Source: Streptomyces sp. HB132 (GTDB taxonomy: Bacteria; Actinomycetota; Actinomycetes; Streptomycetales; Streptomycetaceae). Taken from it: DNA of 64,000 nucleotides. The notes beneath the pieces were generated by a model. The model did not search any database, was not told where the DNA came from, and worked only from the letters and a program-made list of their open reading frames with translations. The position numbers and the translations under genes were made by a program. Location of the stretch: positions 62,001 to 126,000 of the forward strand of contig NZ_JAFBGA010000004.1 in the NCBI RefSeq assembly GCF_016909575.1, given 5' to 3'. Below, piece after piece: positions 18,567 to 26,390 of the stretch (positions within the stretch are counted from its first letter, which is position 1; each line of letters starts with the position of its first letter).

Positions 18567-19529
18567 TCACCCGATGTCGTCAGGGGCGAGGTCGGGCCGC
18601 AGCCGGTGCCAGGAGGGCTGGCGCAGCCGCCCCGCCTTCGTCCGCGTCGAGTACCGCACCTCACCGACCAGCCGCGGCAGTACCCAGCGGGCGCCGGCGA
18701 CCGGTGGCGTCTCGTCGAAGGGGCACGTGTCGACCGCTGCGACGCGGAGCAGTTCGGCGAGCCTGCCGCGCTCGGCGTCGCTCCACCCCGTGCCGACGCT
18801 GCCCGCGTAACGCAGGCCGCCGCCCGGGTCCCGCTCGCCGACCAGCAGCGCACCGGGCAGGCCGCCCAGCCGGCCGCGGCCGGGCACCCAGCCGCCGACG
18901 ATCACGTCCACCGTGTGCGCGTGGCGGATCTTGATCCATGCGCGGGAGCGGACCCCGGGCTCGTACACCGAGGTCAGCCGCTTGGCGATCAGGCCCTCCA
19001 GCCCCGCCTCCCGTGTCATGGCCAGGGCCTCCTCGCCGTGTCCCACGACCACCGCGGGCGTCGACCAGCGCGGCCCGTTCAGCCCGAGCCCTTCCAGCGC
19101 CGCCCGCCGCTCCGTGTAGGGAAGCCCTACGAGGCTCCGGTCGCGCAGGAACACGGCGTCGAACAGCACCAGGTGGGCCGGTACCCGCTCCGCCACGCGG
19201 GCGGCCTTCGCGGGTGATCCGCTGAGCCCCATCCGCGACTGCAACCGCTCGAAGTCACTGCGCCCCTGCTCGTCCAGGGCGACGATCTCGCCGTCCAGCA
19301 CCGCCGGCACGCCCCCGAGTGCGGGCCCGAGCGCCGCCAGGTCCGGGTAGGCCGGGGTGATGACGGCACCGGACCTGGCCAGCAGCCGGATCGAGCCGTC
19401 CCCCGGCAGATAGGCCATGGCGCGCTGGCCGTCCTGCTTCACCTCGTACGCCCACTGCTCGTCGGCGGCGGCCGGAGGCAGGTGGCCGGGGGTCGCGAGC
19501 ATGGGGGCGATCTGGGGCAGAGAAGCCAT
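18567..19529 (-). CDS. ATP-dependent DNA ligase (LigD ligase-domain / LigC type)
   Basis: 320 residues: a nucleotidyltransferase domain with the motif I lysine K31 in YEVKQDGQRA, LDGEIVALD (motif III region), EGLIAKRL (motif IV) and WIKIRHAH (motif V), then an OB fold (GWVPGRGRLGGLPGALLVG). There is no polymerase or nuclease module, so it corresponds to a stand-alone ligase domain. Convergent with ku, which supports a role in NHEJ; the primase-polymerase would be encoded elsewhere. Confidence 0.92.
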   Translation of the reverse strand: MASLPQIAPMLATPGHLPPAAADEQWAYEVKQDGQRAMAYLPGDGSIRLLARSGAVITPAYPDLAALGPALGGVPAVLDGEIVALDEQGRSDFERLQSRMGLSGSPAKAARVAERVPAHLVLFDAVFLRDRSLVGLPYTERRAALEGLGLNGPRWSTPAVVVGHGEEALAMTREAGLEGLIAKRLTSVYEPGVRSRAWIKIRHAHTVDVIVGGWVPGRGRLGGLPGALLVGERDPGGGLRYAGSVGTGWSDAERGRLAELLRVAAVDTCPFDETPPVAGARWVLPRLVGEVRYSTRTKAGRLRQPSWHRLRPDLAPDDIG

Positions 19530-19576
19530 GACGGCAGCCTCTCAGCAGAGGCGCCGCCGGGCCCGCGGACACACGT

Positions 19577-20170
19577 CTACGCCTGGCCGGCCGCACGGTA
19601 GGTGCACACGTGGACGCCCGTGCCGCTGATCACCGTCGACACCAGTTCGAGAGGGCGCAGCGCACCGTCGCCGGGGAAGATCGTCTTACCGCCGCCGACG
19701 ATCACCGGCATGATCATCAGCCGCAGTTCATCGGCCAGGCCCTCGCGCAGCAGGGTCCGGGCGAGCGTGGGGCTCCCCATGACGAGCAGGTCGCGGCCCT
19801 CGGCCGCGCGCAGCTCCCGGATGCGGTCGACGGCCGTGGCGCCCGGGATGCGGGTGGTGTGGGACCAGGTCAGTTCGTCGTCCCCCAGGGTGCTGGAGAC
19901 GACGTGCTTCGGGATGGAGTTCATGCGGTCGGCGAAGGGGTCACCCGCCCGCCCGGGCCACGCCCCGGCCATCGTCTGCCACGTACGTCGTCCGAACAGC
20001 AGGGCATCGGCATCCTTCAGGGCCGCGTCGAAGGCGCCGCCCACCACGTCGTCGAAGAACGGGTGTGACCAGCCGCCCTGCGTGAATCCGCCCTCGGTGT
20101 CCTCCTCGGGGCCGCCGGGTGCCTGGACGACGCCGTCCAGACTCATGAACTCACTGATGACGATGCGCAC
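19577..20170 (-). CDS. Dihydrofolate reductase-like (RibD C-terminal domain) protein
   Basis: 197 residues from GTG 20170 (VRIVISEFMSLDGVV), with AGGAG 8 nt upstream. Seen: MSLDGVV at the N-terminus, DALLFGRRTWQTMAGAWP, DLLVMGSPTLARTLLREGLADELRLMIMPVIVGGGKTIF, the usual motifs of the YyaP/YwjB group of NADPH-binding reductases. True substrates are mostly unknown; it is not the essential FolA. Stand-alone gene. Confidence 0.88.
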   Translation of the reverse strand: MRIVISEFMSLDGVVQAPGGPEEDTEGGFTQGGWSHPFFDDVVGGAFDAALKDADALLFGRRTWQTMAGAWPGRAGDPFADRMNSIPKHVVSSTLGDDELTWSHTTRIPGATAVDRIRELRAAEGRDLLVMGSPTLARTLLREGLADELRLMIMPVIVGGGKTIFPGDGALRPLELVSTVISGTGVHVCTYRAAGQA

Positions 20171-20356
20171 GCTCTCGCTCCTCTTCCGTTCACGGGTGTA
20201 CGGCCAAGAGACTGCCGTACGCCGGAGAAGTAATCGGTACTTCGCGCGAATGAGTCGGGGCTCCACGCCAGCGGCTCGTGCCCGCTGTTCACAGTCCGCC
20301 CGCAATGACCGTCCGGATCGTCGTACCGGTGTCACCCAGGTGCTGCCAGTCGCGGT

Positions 20357-21013
20357 TCATGCCTGCGTCCCGGTGTCGCCCGTCCGGCGCGTGGACCCTC
20401 CCGGCGGGGCGTCCGCGGCGAGCAGGGCCTCGATGACGTGCTCGCAGTCCTGCCGGGCGTCCGGGTGGCGCCGGATCCGCTCGTTCGCGAGGTCCAGGGC
20501 CTTGGCCGACGGGTCAGCGCCCCGACGGAGTAGTTGACGCACCATGTCCACCTGTCCGAACCACACGGCCCACTCCAGGGTGGTGAGATCCCTCAGCCGC
20601 TGGGTGATGTCGGCCCCCCGGTCCAGCAACAGGTCGACGATCTCCGGACAGTTCGGGGCGGGGGTGGTGGACGTGGCGGCGAACAGGAGCGGGAACCCGA
20701 TCCGGCACCGAGCGTCCGGATGCGCGCCGGCGTCGAGCAGGACGCGCGCGATCTCCGTCCTGCTGTGCATCGCCGCCTCGGTCAGGGGAGTCAGCTCCCC
20801 GTACTCGCCCGACTGTTGCCCGGGATCGGCGCCGGCATCCAGGAGCAAGCGGACCAGATCGTCGTGGCCGTGGCGCACCGCCAGGTCGAGGGCCGTGCGT
20901 CCGCCTCCGCAGGTGTCGACCGGAACACCTTCGCCCAGCAGCCGGGCCACCACGCCCGCGTCGCCCGCCTCGGCCGCCCTGGCCAGCTGTTCCGCCTTGC
21001 TGTCGGTCTGCAT
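20357..21013 (-). CDS. Ankyrin-repeat protein
   Basis: 218 residues from ATG 21013 (MQTDSKAEQLARAAEAGDAG). About four or five ankyrin repeats are visible, e.g. GRTALDLAVRHGHDDLVRLLLDAGADP, ELTPLTEAAMHSRTEIARVLLDAGAHP and TTLEWAVWFGQVDMVRQLLRRGADP. No signal peptide or catalytic domain, so it is a cytoplasmic interaction protein of unknown partner. A long hairpin separates it from the mannanase upstream. Confidence 0.85.
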   Translation of the reverse strand: MQTDSKAEQLARAAEAGDAGVVARLLGEGVPVDTCGGGRTALDLAVRHGHDDLVRLLLDAGADPGQQSGEYGELTPLTEAAMHSRTEIARVLLDAGAHPDARCRIGFPLLFAATSTTPAPNCPEIVDLLLDRGADITQRLRDLTTLEWAVWFGQVDMVRQLLRRGADPSAKALDLANERIRRHPDARQDCEHVIEALLAADAPPGGSTRRTGDTGTQA

Positions 21014-21054
21014 TCGGTGATCATGACGGACCGCCGGGGACGGGGGAAGGGGCG

Positions 21055-21097
21055 TCCGCAGGCCGGTGGAGGCAGTTGCCTCTGCCCGGCCTGCGGA
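21055..21097 (-). terminator. Terminator of the mannanase gene
   Basis: TCCGCAGGCCGG at 21055-21066 pairs with CCGGCCTGCGGA at 21086-21097; inside, GAGGCA pairs with TGCCTC round a GT. The result is a near-continuous stem about 20 bp long, 12 nt after the stop at 21109. Confidence 0.7.
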
Positions 21098-21108
21098 ACG
21101 GGCCGGGA

Positions 21109-22788
21109 TCAGGCCGTCGTGCAGGTGTTGCCGCTGAGCGTGAAGGCGGTCGGGGGCGTGTTGGTCGCGCCCTTGGTGCCGGTGAAGCCGACCGTGACGG
21201 TGCCGTTCGCGGCGATCGCCGCCGTGTACGCGGCCGGCGCGACGCTGACGGTGGCGCCGCTCTGCGTGGCGGTGCCGCCCCACATGTTGGACACCGTCTG
21301 GCCGTTGGCGAAGGCGAAGCCGAGGTTCCAGCCGTTGATGGCGGTGGTTCCGGTGTTACGGATGGTGATCTCGCCCTGGAACCCGCCGGGCCAGTCGCCG
21401 ACCACCCGGTAGCCCACGGAGCAACCGACGCCCGGTGTGGGCCCGCTCTCGTCGGTGGTGACGCTCACCGTGGCGGACCGGGCCGAGCGGTTGCCGGCGG
21501 CGTCACGGGCGTAGACGGCGAATACGTACGCCGTGTCCGCGGTGAGGGCGGTCAGGGTGACGCTGCTGGTGGTGGAGGAGGCGACGGTGGTCTCGGTGCC
21601 GCCGTTGACGCGGACGACGTCGTAACCGGCGATGGCAACGTTGTCGGTCGCCGCGGTCCAGGACAGGGTGGCGGAGGTGGCCGTCACCGCGGAGGCGGTC
21701 GGGGTGCCGGGGGCGGTCGGGGCCTGCGTGTCGTCCGGATTGCCGCCACCGCCGAAGACCGTGGCCTCCTTGGAGGTCTGGGCGATGCCGTTCGCTCCGT
21801 GGAAGACGCGCTCGCCCCAGGAGCTCAGCCGGCTCGGGTCGAAGTCGATGGCCAGGTCGAGGATCGGGTCGGTGTTGCCGCTCCAGGACCAGGCCAGGTA
21901 GCCGAGGTCGAGCTGCTCGGCGGCGGCCATCATGGTGTCCTCGTCCGGGTCGCCCCACTGGTCGGCGGGCCCGCCGAACTCGCCGATGAGGAGTGGCAGT
22001 CCGGCGTCGACGAAGGCGTTCAGGTAGTCGGTGACCGCCTGGGCGGTGTTGTAGACGCTGTACATGTGGATCGAGAAGATCAGGTTGCCCGTGGTGTCGG
22101 CGTCGTACACGGCCTGGGCGTTGGCGCGCATGACGCCCTGCCAGTCCTGGCCCCAGTTGGGCGCGTCCACCATGATCGTGTGGGCGAATCCCGCGCCACG
22201 CAGCTTCTGTACGGCGGCGGTCGTCGGCGCGGTCCAGCCCGCGGGGTCGGTGTTGCCCCAGGGCTCGTTGCCGATGTTGATGATGACGTAGTCCTCCTGG
22301 CCTGCGAGGACGTCCTTGAGGCTGATCCAGTAGTCGGCCGCGTGGTCGAGTGTGCCCGCTGCCGCGTCCTCGCCGTAGCCGGTGGTGTCGTGCACCTCCA
22401 GCACACAGATCAGCCGGTTGGTCTTGCAGTCGTCGATGATGCCCGCGACCTCGTCGGGGCCGTTCCGTGTCCAGCGGTGGCCGTCGGAGAGGACGACGCG
22501 GACGGTGTTCGCGCCGAATGCCTTGATGTCGGCCAGCGACTGTGTCTCGCCCGGGTACCAGGTGTGCGCGTGGTTGACGCCCCGCATGACGAAGTCGCTG
22601 CCGTCGGCCTCCAGCAGGCGGCCGTCGCTGATGTGCAGACCGGTCGCCGCGGCCTCCGCCTGCGCGGGCCGGGCCTGGGCGGCGGCCGGACCGAGCGCGC
22701 CCAGCAGGACGACGCCGAGGAGGGCGGCCAGACCCTTCATCAGAACGGTCAAGGGGCTCTTTCGTGCCGTACTCGTTGCTGATCTCAC
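21109..22788 (-). CDS. manA: Secreted GH5 endo-beta-1,4-mannanase with FnIII and CBM2
   Basis: 559 residues from GTG 22788 (GGAG 5 nt upstream). Signal peptide ends near AAAQA-R. The catalytic GH5 domain (about 48-335) has the acid/base glutamate in INIGNEP (E175) and the nucleophile in LIGEFGG (E270); stretches such as FVMRGVNHAHTWYPGETQS and CVLEVHDTTGYGEDAAA match Streptomyces mannanases of subfamily 8 rather than cellulases. A fibronectin III module (about 357-446) and a C-terminal family 2 cellulose-binding module (about 456-557, bounded by cysteines) follow. It degrades mannan associated with cellulose outside the cell. A CebR-type operator lies upstream. Confidence 0.9.
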   Translation of the reverse strand: MRSATSTARKSPLTVLMKGLAALLGVVLLGALGPAAAQARPAQAEAAATGLHISDGRLLEADGSDFVMRGVNHAHTWYPGETQSLADIKAFGANTVRVVLSDGHRWTRNGPDEVAGIIDDCKTNRLICVLEVHDTTGYGEDAAAGTLDHAADYWISLKDVLAGQEDYVIINIGNEPWGNTDPAGWTAPTTAAVQKLRGAGFAHTIMVDAPNWGQDWQGVMRANAQAVYDADTTGNLIFSIHMYSVYNTAQAVTDYLNAFVDAGLPLLIGEFGGPADQWGDPDEDTMMAAAEQLDLGYLAWSWSGNTDPILDLAIDFDPSRLSSWGERVFHGANGIAQTSKEATVFGGGGNPDDTQAPTAPGTPTASAVTATSATLSWTAATDNVAIAGYDVVRVNGGTETTVASSTTSSVTLTALTADTAYVFAVYARDAAGNRSARSATVSVTTDESGPTPGVGCSVGYRVVGDWPGGFQGEITIRNTGTTAINGWNLGFAFANGQTVSNMWGGTATQSGATVSVAPAAYTAAIAANGTVTVGFTGTKGATNTPPTAFTLSGNTCTTA

Positions 22789-22837
22789 TGCGACTCCAGG
22801 AGGTGGGGGCCGGGATGCGTATGCGCGTACAGAGATG

Positions 22838-22851
22838 TGGGAGCGCTCCCA
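22838..22851. promoter_or_regulatory. CebR-type operator
   Basis: TGGGAGCGCTCCCA, the perfect 14-bp palindrome bound by the cello-oligosaccharide-sensing LacI-family repressor CebR in Streptomyces. It lies 50 nt upstream of the mannanase GTG, placing the gene in the cellulose/mannan-utilisation regulon. Confidence 0.85.
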
Positions 22852-22980
22852 TAAAGCCATCTCGCCAGGGGCACGTCAAGGCATCGCACACACTTCGGCT
22901 CTCGGTCCGGGAGGGGATCCGCGGGACCCCGCCGCAACCCGAGTCGGGGAGTACCGGCCGACGGAGGGAACGGCGCCGAA

Positions 22981-23009
22981 GGGGCGGGCGGGGCTGCCGC
23001 GCCCGCCCC
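22981..23009 (-). terminator. Terminator after the lipoprotein gene
   Basis: GGGGCGGGC at 22981-22989 pairs with GCCCGCCCC at 23001-23009. It lies 28 nt beyond the stop of the minus-strand gene ending at 23037. Confidence 0.5.
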
Positions 23010-23036
23010 CGCGGTGCGGGCCCCGCCTCCGCCTCG

Positions 23037-23729
23037 TCAGGCCTTGCTGGTGCAGATCGCGTTGTACGGACGGCCGGGGCTCGGGAAGAGCTCGATGGGG
23101 TTGTCCGCCTTCGCCGGGCACTCCTCGGCGGTCTTGGTCAGGGCGAGGACCTTGTTCCCGCCGCTCGCGCAGGCCACTTCCTTCGCCTGGTCGTCCACGC
23201 AGTCGCCCACGACGAGCTGGCCGCCGCCCGCGCCCGCGTCGCCGGGGTGGTCGTCCGAGAGGTTACGACCACAGACGGTCTTGCTGGGGATGCCGGCGCT
23301 GGACGCGTTCCCGCCGAAGGACACCTTGACCGAGATGATCATGTCGGTCCCGGCCGGGCACTCGACGGCACCGGCGAAGATCTCGCCGTCCTTGACCTCG
23401 AGCGCCTTGATCGTGGCCTTCGGGTCGTCGCAGTCGAGGGCCTGGTAGCCGTCCTTCGACTCGCTCGTGTCCGGTCCGGCGCAGTCGCCGACCTTCCAGT
23501 CCTTGGCCTGCTGGCCGCCACCGCCGTTCGAGGAGCCGCCGCGGCTCTTCGACGAACCGCTGCCGCTGTCCGAGAACGGCCCGCACGCCGTCGTCGCCCC
23601 GAGCGCGAGGGTGAGCAGCAGGACGCCCTTCGCGCAGTTCCGGAGAACCGTCCGAGCGCCGCGCGGCGACGGGGAGTCGGTGCTGCCGGGGTGGCTGTTC
23701 CGGGGTCTGGTGCTGCCGGTGACGGTCAT
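23037..23729 (-). CDS. Predicted secreted lipoprotein, septum-formation-like
   Basis: 230 residues from ATG 23729, with AGGAG 4 nt upstream. A charged N-terminus of about 25 residues, a hydrophobic core (GVLLLTLALGATTAC) and a likely lipidated cysteine are followed by a Ser/Gly linker and two similar halves, each holding a 'VGDC' motif (DWKVGDCAGP; LVVGDCVDDQ) and a downstream ECPA motif (about 60 residues after the first, about 30 after the second). Duplicated VGDC modules with conserved cysteines resemble the septum-formation family domain of actinobacteria. Function unknown. Stand-alone gene. Confidence 0.7.
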   Translation of the reverse strand: MTVTGSTRPRNSHPGSTDSPSPRGARTVLRNCAKGVLLLTLALGATTACGPFSDSGSGSSKSRGGSSNGGGGQQAKDWKVGDCAGPDTSESKDGYQALDCDDPKATIKALEVKDGEIFAGAVECPAGTDMIISVKVSFGGNASSAGIPSKTVCGRNLSDDHPGDAGAGGGQLVVGDCVDDQAKEVACASGGNKVLALTKTAEECPAKADNPIELFPSPGRPYNAICTSKA

Positions 23730-24263
23730 GCTGCTCCTTGGATACACGGTGTGTCCCGCACGGCGCCCGCTGTATCCGTACGGTGGTTCGGGCGTGAGGA
23801 CGGCCGAAGCGTGCGACGCGGTTCCCGGAGTCTGTGGAATGTCTGTGACCGCGGCACGGCCTCCGGCGGTCGCGTGCGGAGGATGTCCCGCTCGTGGGCT
23901 CCGGGTTCCGGCAGTGCCCGCAGGCCGTTCCACCGGAAGCGCTCGGCCTGGGTGTCCACCGCGGCCACGGACGCCGCACGGCCACGTGGTGGCGGTCGGC
24001 CCCCGGTGGCGGTGGTCCCGGTGAACGGGCACTCCGGCGACGGCACGTCACCGGGCCGGTGGTCATGGCTCGTGGACGCATTCTGCGGGGCTCCACCGAC
24101 AGGTGGACGTGGACGCACTCCGCGAGGCTCCACCGACATGTGACCGCGCGGGCGTCCGGCGCCCCGGGGCCCGGTCCCCGCGCGGTTGAGGCGGTCCGGG
24201 AAGTCCCGCGACCGGGCCGCCGACCGCCTGACCGCCTGCCGCGCGAGCGGTAGCGTCGCCCGC
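23730..24263. other. Intergenic region with a tandem repeat and a leaderless promoter
   Basis: 534 bases without a convincing gene. It holds two copies of a 37-nt unit (24072-24108 and 24109-24145, about 90% alike) and, at the right end, CTGACC (24228-24233), a 17-nt gap and TAGCGT (24251-24256), a promoter 7 nt before the ATG of the acetyltransferase gene. Confidence 0.5.
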
Positions 24264-25133
24264 ATGGACGAACCACGCCCGGATCACGCCGCCTTGCTCG
24301 CCCGTGCCGACGGTCCCGTCACCCGGAGCCGGCTCGTCCGCGACCTGCGCGCGCTCGGTCTCGCCGAGGGCGACACCGTGATGTTCCATACGCGGATGTC
24401 CGCCCTCGGATACGTGGTCGGAGGCCCCCCGGCCCTCATCGGCGCCCTGCGCGAGGCCGTGGGGGAGCGGGGGACCTTGATGGTGACCTGCGGCTGGAAC
24501 GACGCCCTGCCGTACGACTTCTCCGACTGGCCGCGCGCCTGGCAGGACGCCGTACGGGCCGAACCCTTCGTGTACGACCCGGTGCTGAGCGAGGCGGACC
24601 ACGACAACGGCCGTCTCCCGGAGGCGTTGCGCCGGTGGCCGGGCGCCGTCCGCAGCCGGCACCCCGACGTCAGCGTGGCCGCGCTGGGTGCGGTGGCCAC
24701 CGAGCTGACGGCCGACCACCCTTGGGACGACCCGCACGGCCCCGGCAGCCCGCTGGCCCGGCTGGTCGCCCTGGGCGGCAGGGTCTTGATGCTGGGCGCA
24801 CCGCTGGAGACCCTCACCCTGCTGCACCACGCCGAAGCGCTGTCCGACGTACCGGGCAAGCGTTTCGTGGAGTACGAGCAGCCGGTCCTGGAGAACGGAC
24901 GACGTCTCTGGCGCCGCTTCCGTGACATCGACTCGTCGCAGGGGGCCTACGACTACTCCTCCGTCACGCCCGCCGGGCAGGACCCGTTCGAGACGATCGT
25001 CCGGGACATGCTGGCCACCGGCGCCGGCCGTCGGGGCAGGGTCGGCGCCGCCGACAGCCGGCTCTTCGAGGCCGGTGAGGTCGTGGAGTTCGGCCTCACC
25101 TGGATCAGGGAGAAGCTGGGCGGCGCCGGGTAG
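24264..25133 (+). CDS. Aminoglycoside N(3)-acetyltransferase family protein, AAC(3)
   Basis: 289 residues with the antibiotic N-acetyltransferase fold: TVMFHTRMSALGYVVGGPPALI, GTLMVTCGWNDA, then the family motif RSRHPDVSVAALG, and LHHAEALSDVPGKR carrying the conserved catalytic-site histidine. Enzymes of this family transfer acetyl from acetyl-CoA to the 3-amino group of deoxystreptamine aminoglycosides. It may be intrinsic resistance or act on another amine; no aminoglycoside biosynthesis genes are in view. ATG 24264 sits 7 nt after a TAGCGT -10 box with no ribosome site, so the mRNA is probably leaderless. Confidence 0.88.
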   Translation: MDEPRPDHAALLARADGPVTRSRLVRDLRALGLAEGDTVMFHTRMSALGYVVGGPPALIGALREAVGERGTLMVTCGWNDALPYDFSDWPRAWQDAVRAEPFVYDPVLSEADHDNGRLPEALRRWPGAVRSRHPDVSVAALGAVATELTADHPWDDPHGPGSPLARLVALGGRVLMLGAPLETLTLLHHAEALSDVPGKRFVEYEQPVLENGRRLWRRFRDIDSSQGAYDYSSVTPAGQDPFETIVRDMLATGAGRRGRVGAADSRLFEAGEVVEFGLTWIREKLGGAG

Positions 25134-25148
25134 CCCCGGACCGGCGCC
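25122..25148. terminator. Shared terminator of the convergent AAC(3) and AraC genes
   Basis: GGCGCCGG at 25122-25129 pairs with CCGGCGCC at 25141-25148; the left arm lies just inside the acetyltransferase gene and the hairpin spans its stop. The AraC-type gene ends at 25151. Confidence 0.6.
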
Positions 25149-25150
25149 TC

Positions 25151-26017
25151 TCAGGCGGCGGACCGCTCCACCGGGATCCACAGCTCCGCGTCCGCCCGCG
25201 TCCCGTCCTCGGACAGCCGGACGCTGAGGATCTCGGGCCCCGGTCTGCTTCCGTACGGGTTCGACGGGAACCACTGCGTGAACACGTCCCGCCACAGGTG
25301 CTGGAGCGTCTGCGGGAACGGGCCCGAGCTCTCGAAGACGGCCCACGTGCCCGGCGGGACGTCCAGGGCGTCCATGTCCTCGGGCACCTCGGCGCCGGTC
25401 ACCACCCCGTGGTAGTAGTCGAGTTCGGTCCCTTCGGCCCGGCTCGGGTCGAGCTGGTCGCTGACGCCGACGATCCCGGCCGGATCCTGGTCGGCGAGCG
25501 CGGTGACGCGGCGCATCACGTCCGGGTCGATGGCCCGGATGAACCCGGCGATCGCCGGGTTCGCCCCTTCATGGACGAGCGGTACGCGGGCCTTCCTGCC
25601 GACCACGCGGAAACCGGCCTTGTCCACGATCCTGTATCGCATGCTGCTGGTCCCTTCGACGATGAGGCGGAAGGACATCCGTTGCTGGGAGCTCAGCGCC
25701 GCACCCGTGCGCCTGGCCTCGCCCGGACCCACGCCGTGCACGGCGCGGAACGCTCGGGCGAACGCCTCGCCCGAGCCGTAGCCGTAGCGCGTGGCGATGT
25801 CGAGCAGCGTCCGTTCGCCGGCGAGCACCTCGGCGCCCGCCACGGTCAGCCGTCTGCGCCGGACGTACTCCGACAGCGGGAGGCCCGCCAGTGCGGAGAA
25901 CATGCGCCGGAAGTGGTACTCCGACGTCATCGCGATGCGCGCGAGACCGGCCACGTCGAGCGGCTGATCGAGATGGGACTCGATGTGCTCCATGGCCTGG
26001 TTCAGCCGTTCCAGCAT
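25151..26017 (-). CDS. AraC-family regulator with GyrI-like effector domain
   Basis: 288 residues. Two helix-turn-helix motifs fill the first 105 residues (DVAGLARIAMTSEYHFRRMFSALAG; LLDIATRYGYGSGEAFARAFRAVHGVGP), followed by a GyrI-like small-molecule binding domain (about 125-288; YRIVDKAGFRVVGRKARVP, then PPGTWAVFESSGPFPQTL). The same order is found in Rob and BltR-like multidrug sensors. Expected role: activation of efflux or detoxification on binding a hydrophobic ligand. The MMPL exporter is divergent from it and is the obvious candidate target. Confidence 0.9.
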   Translation of the reverse strand: MLERLNQAMEHIESHLDQPLDVAGLARIAMTSEYHFRRMFSALAGLPLSEYVRRRRLTVAGAEVLAGERTLLDIATRYGYGSGEAFARAFRAVHGVGPGEARRTGAALSSQQRMSFRLIVEGTSSMRYRIVDKAGFRVVGRKARVPLVHEGANPAIAGFIRAIDPDVMRRVTALADQDPAGIVGVSDQLDPSRAEGTELDYYHGVVTGAEVPEDMDALDVPPGTWAVFESSGPFPQTLQHLWRDVFTQWFPSNPYGSRPGPEILSVRLSEDGTRADAELWIPVERSAA

Positions 26018-26390
26018 CCCGGACTCCTTCCTCTTGCCTTCCTCACGTTAGGAAGGCCCCACCCTGCCGGACCCGACATCCTGTGCCCGATGCGGTGGGG
26101 TGGGCGGGGACCTCCGGCAGGTCCCGGTCCGTGGCCCGGCCGGCCCGCACTCGCGCCCGTGCGCGGGTGTCCGCCACTGCGGTGCGGGCGGTGCTGACGG
26201 TGCGGGCGACGGCGGGCAGGTCGACCTCGTGCACCTGCGCACCCCTCCGGACTCCTTCTTCGGGAGGAGGGTGCGGCACGGCTCGTGCGGGCGCACCAGG
26301 CGGAAGTGACGGTAGGCGCACGACGCCGGAGGAGCCCCTTTTCGCGAGTCTTGAGCGGTACCCCACATCGGATGCGGAGATCTCAGACTC
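26018..26390. other. Divergent control region between the AraC regulator and MMPL exporter
   Basis: 373 bases with no gene recognised. Near the exporter start lies an imperfect dyad: CGAGTCTTGAG (26344-26354) and CTCAGACTCG (26382-26391), 27 nt apart, the right arm touching the GTG. A GC-rich hairpin with GCACCC / GGGTGC arms lies at about 26238-26277. Confidence 0.4.

Noticed and set aside
26043..26390. A gene in the AraC-MMPL spacer
   Set aside because: Frames here lack recognisable motifs and plausible starts with ribosome sites.
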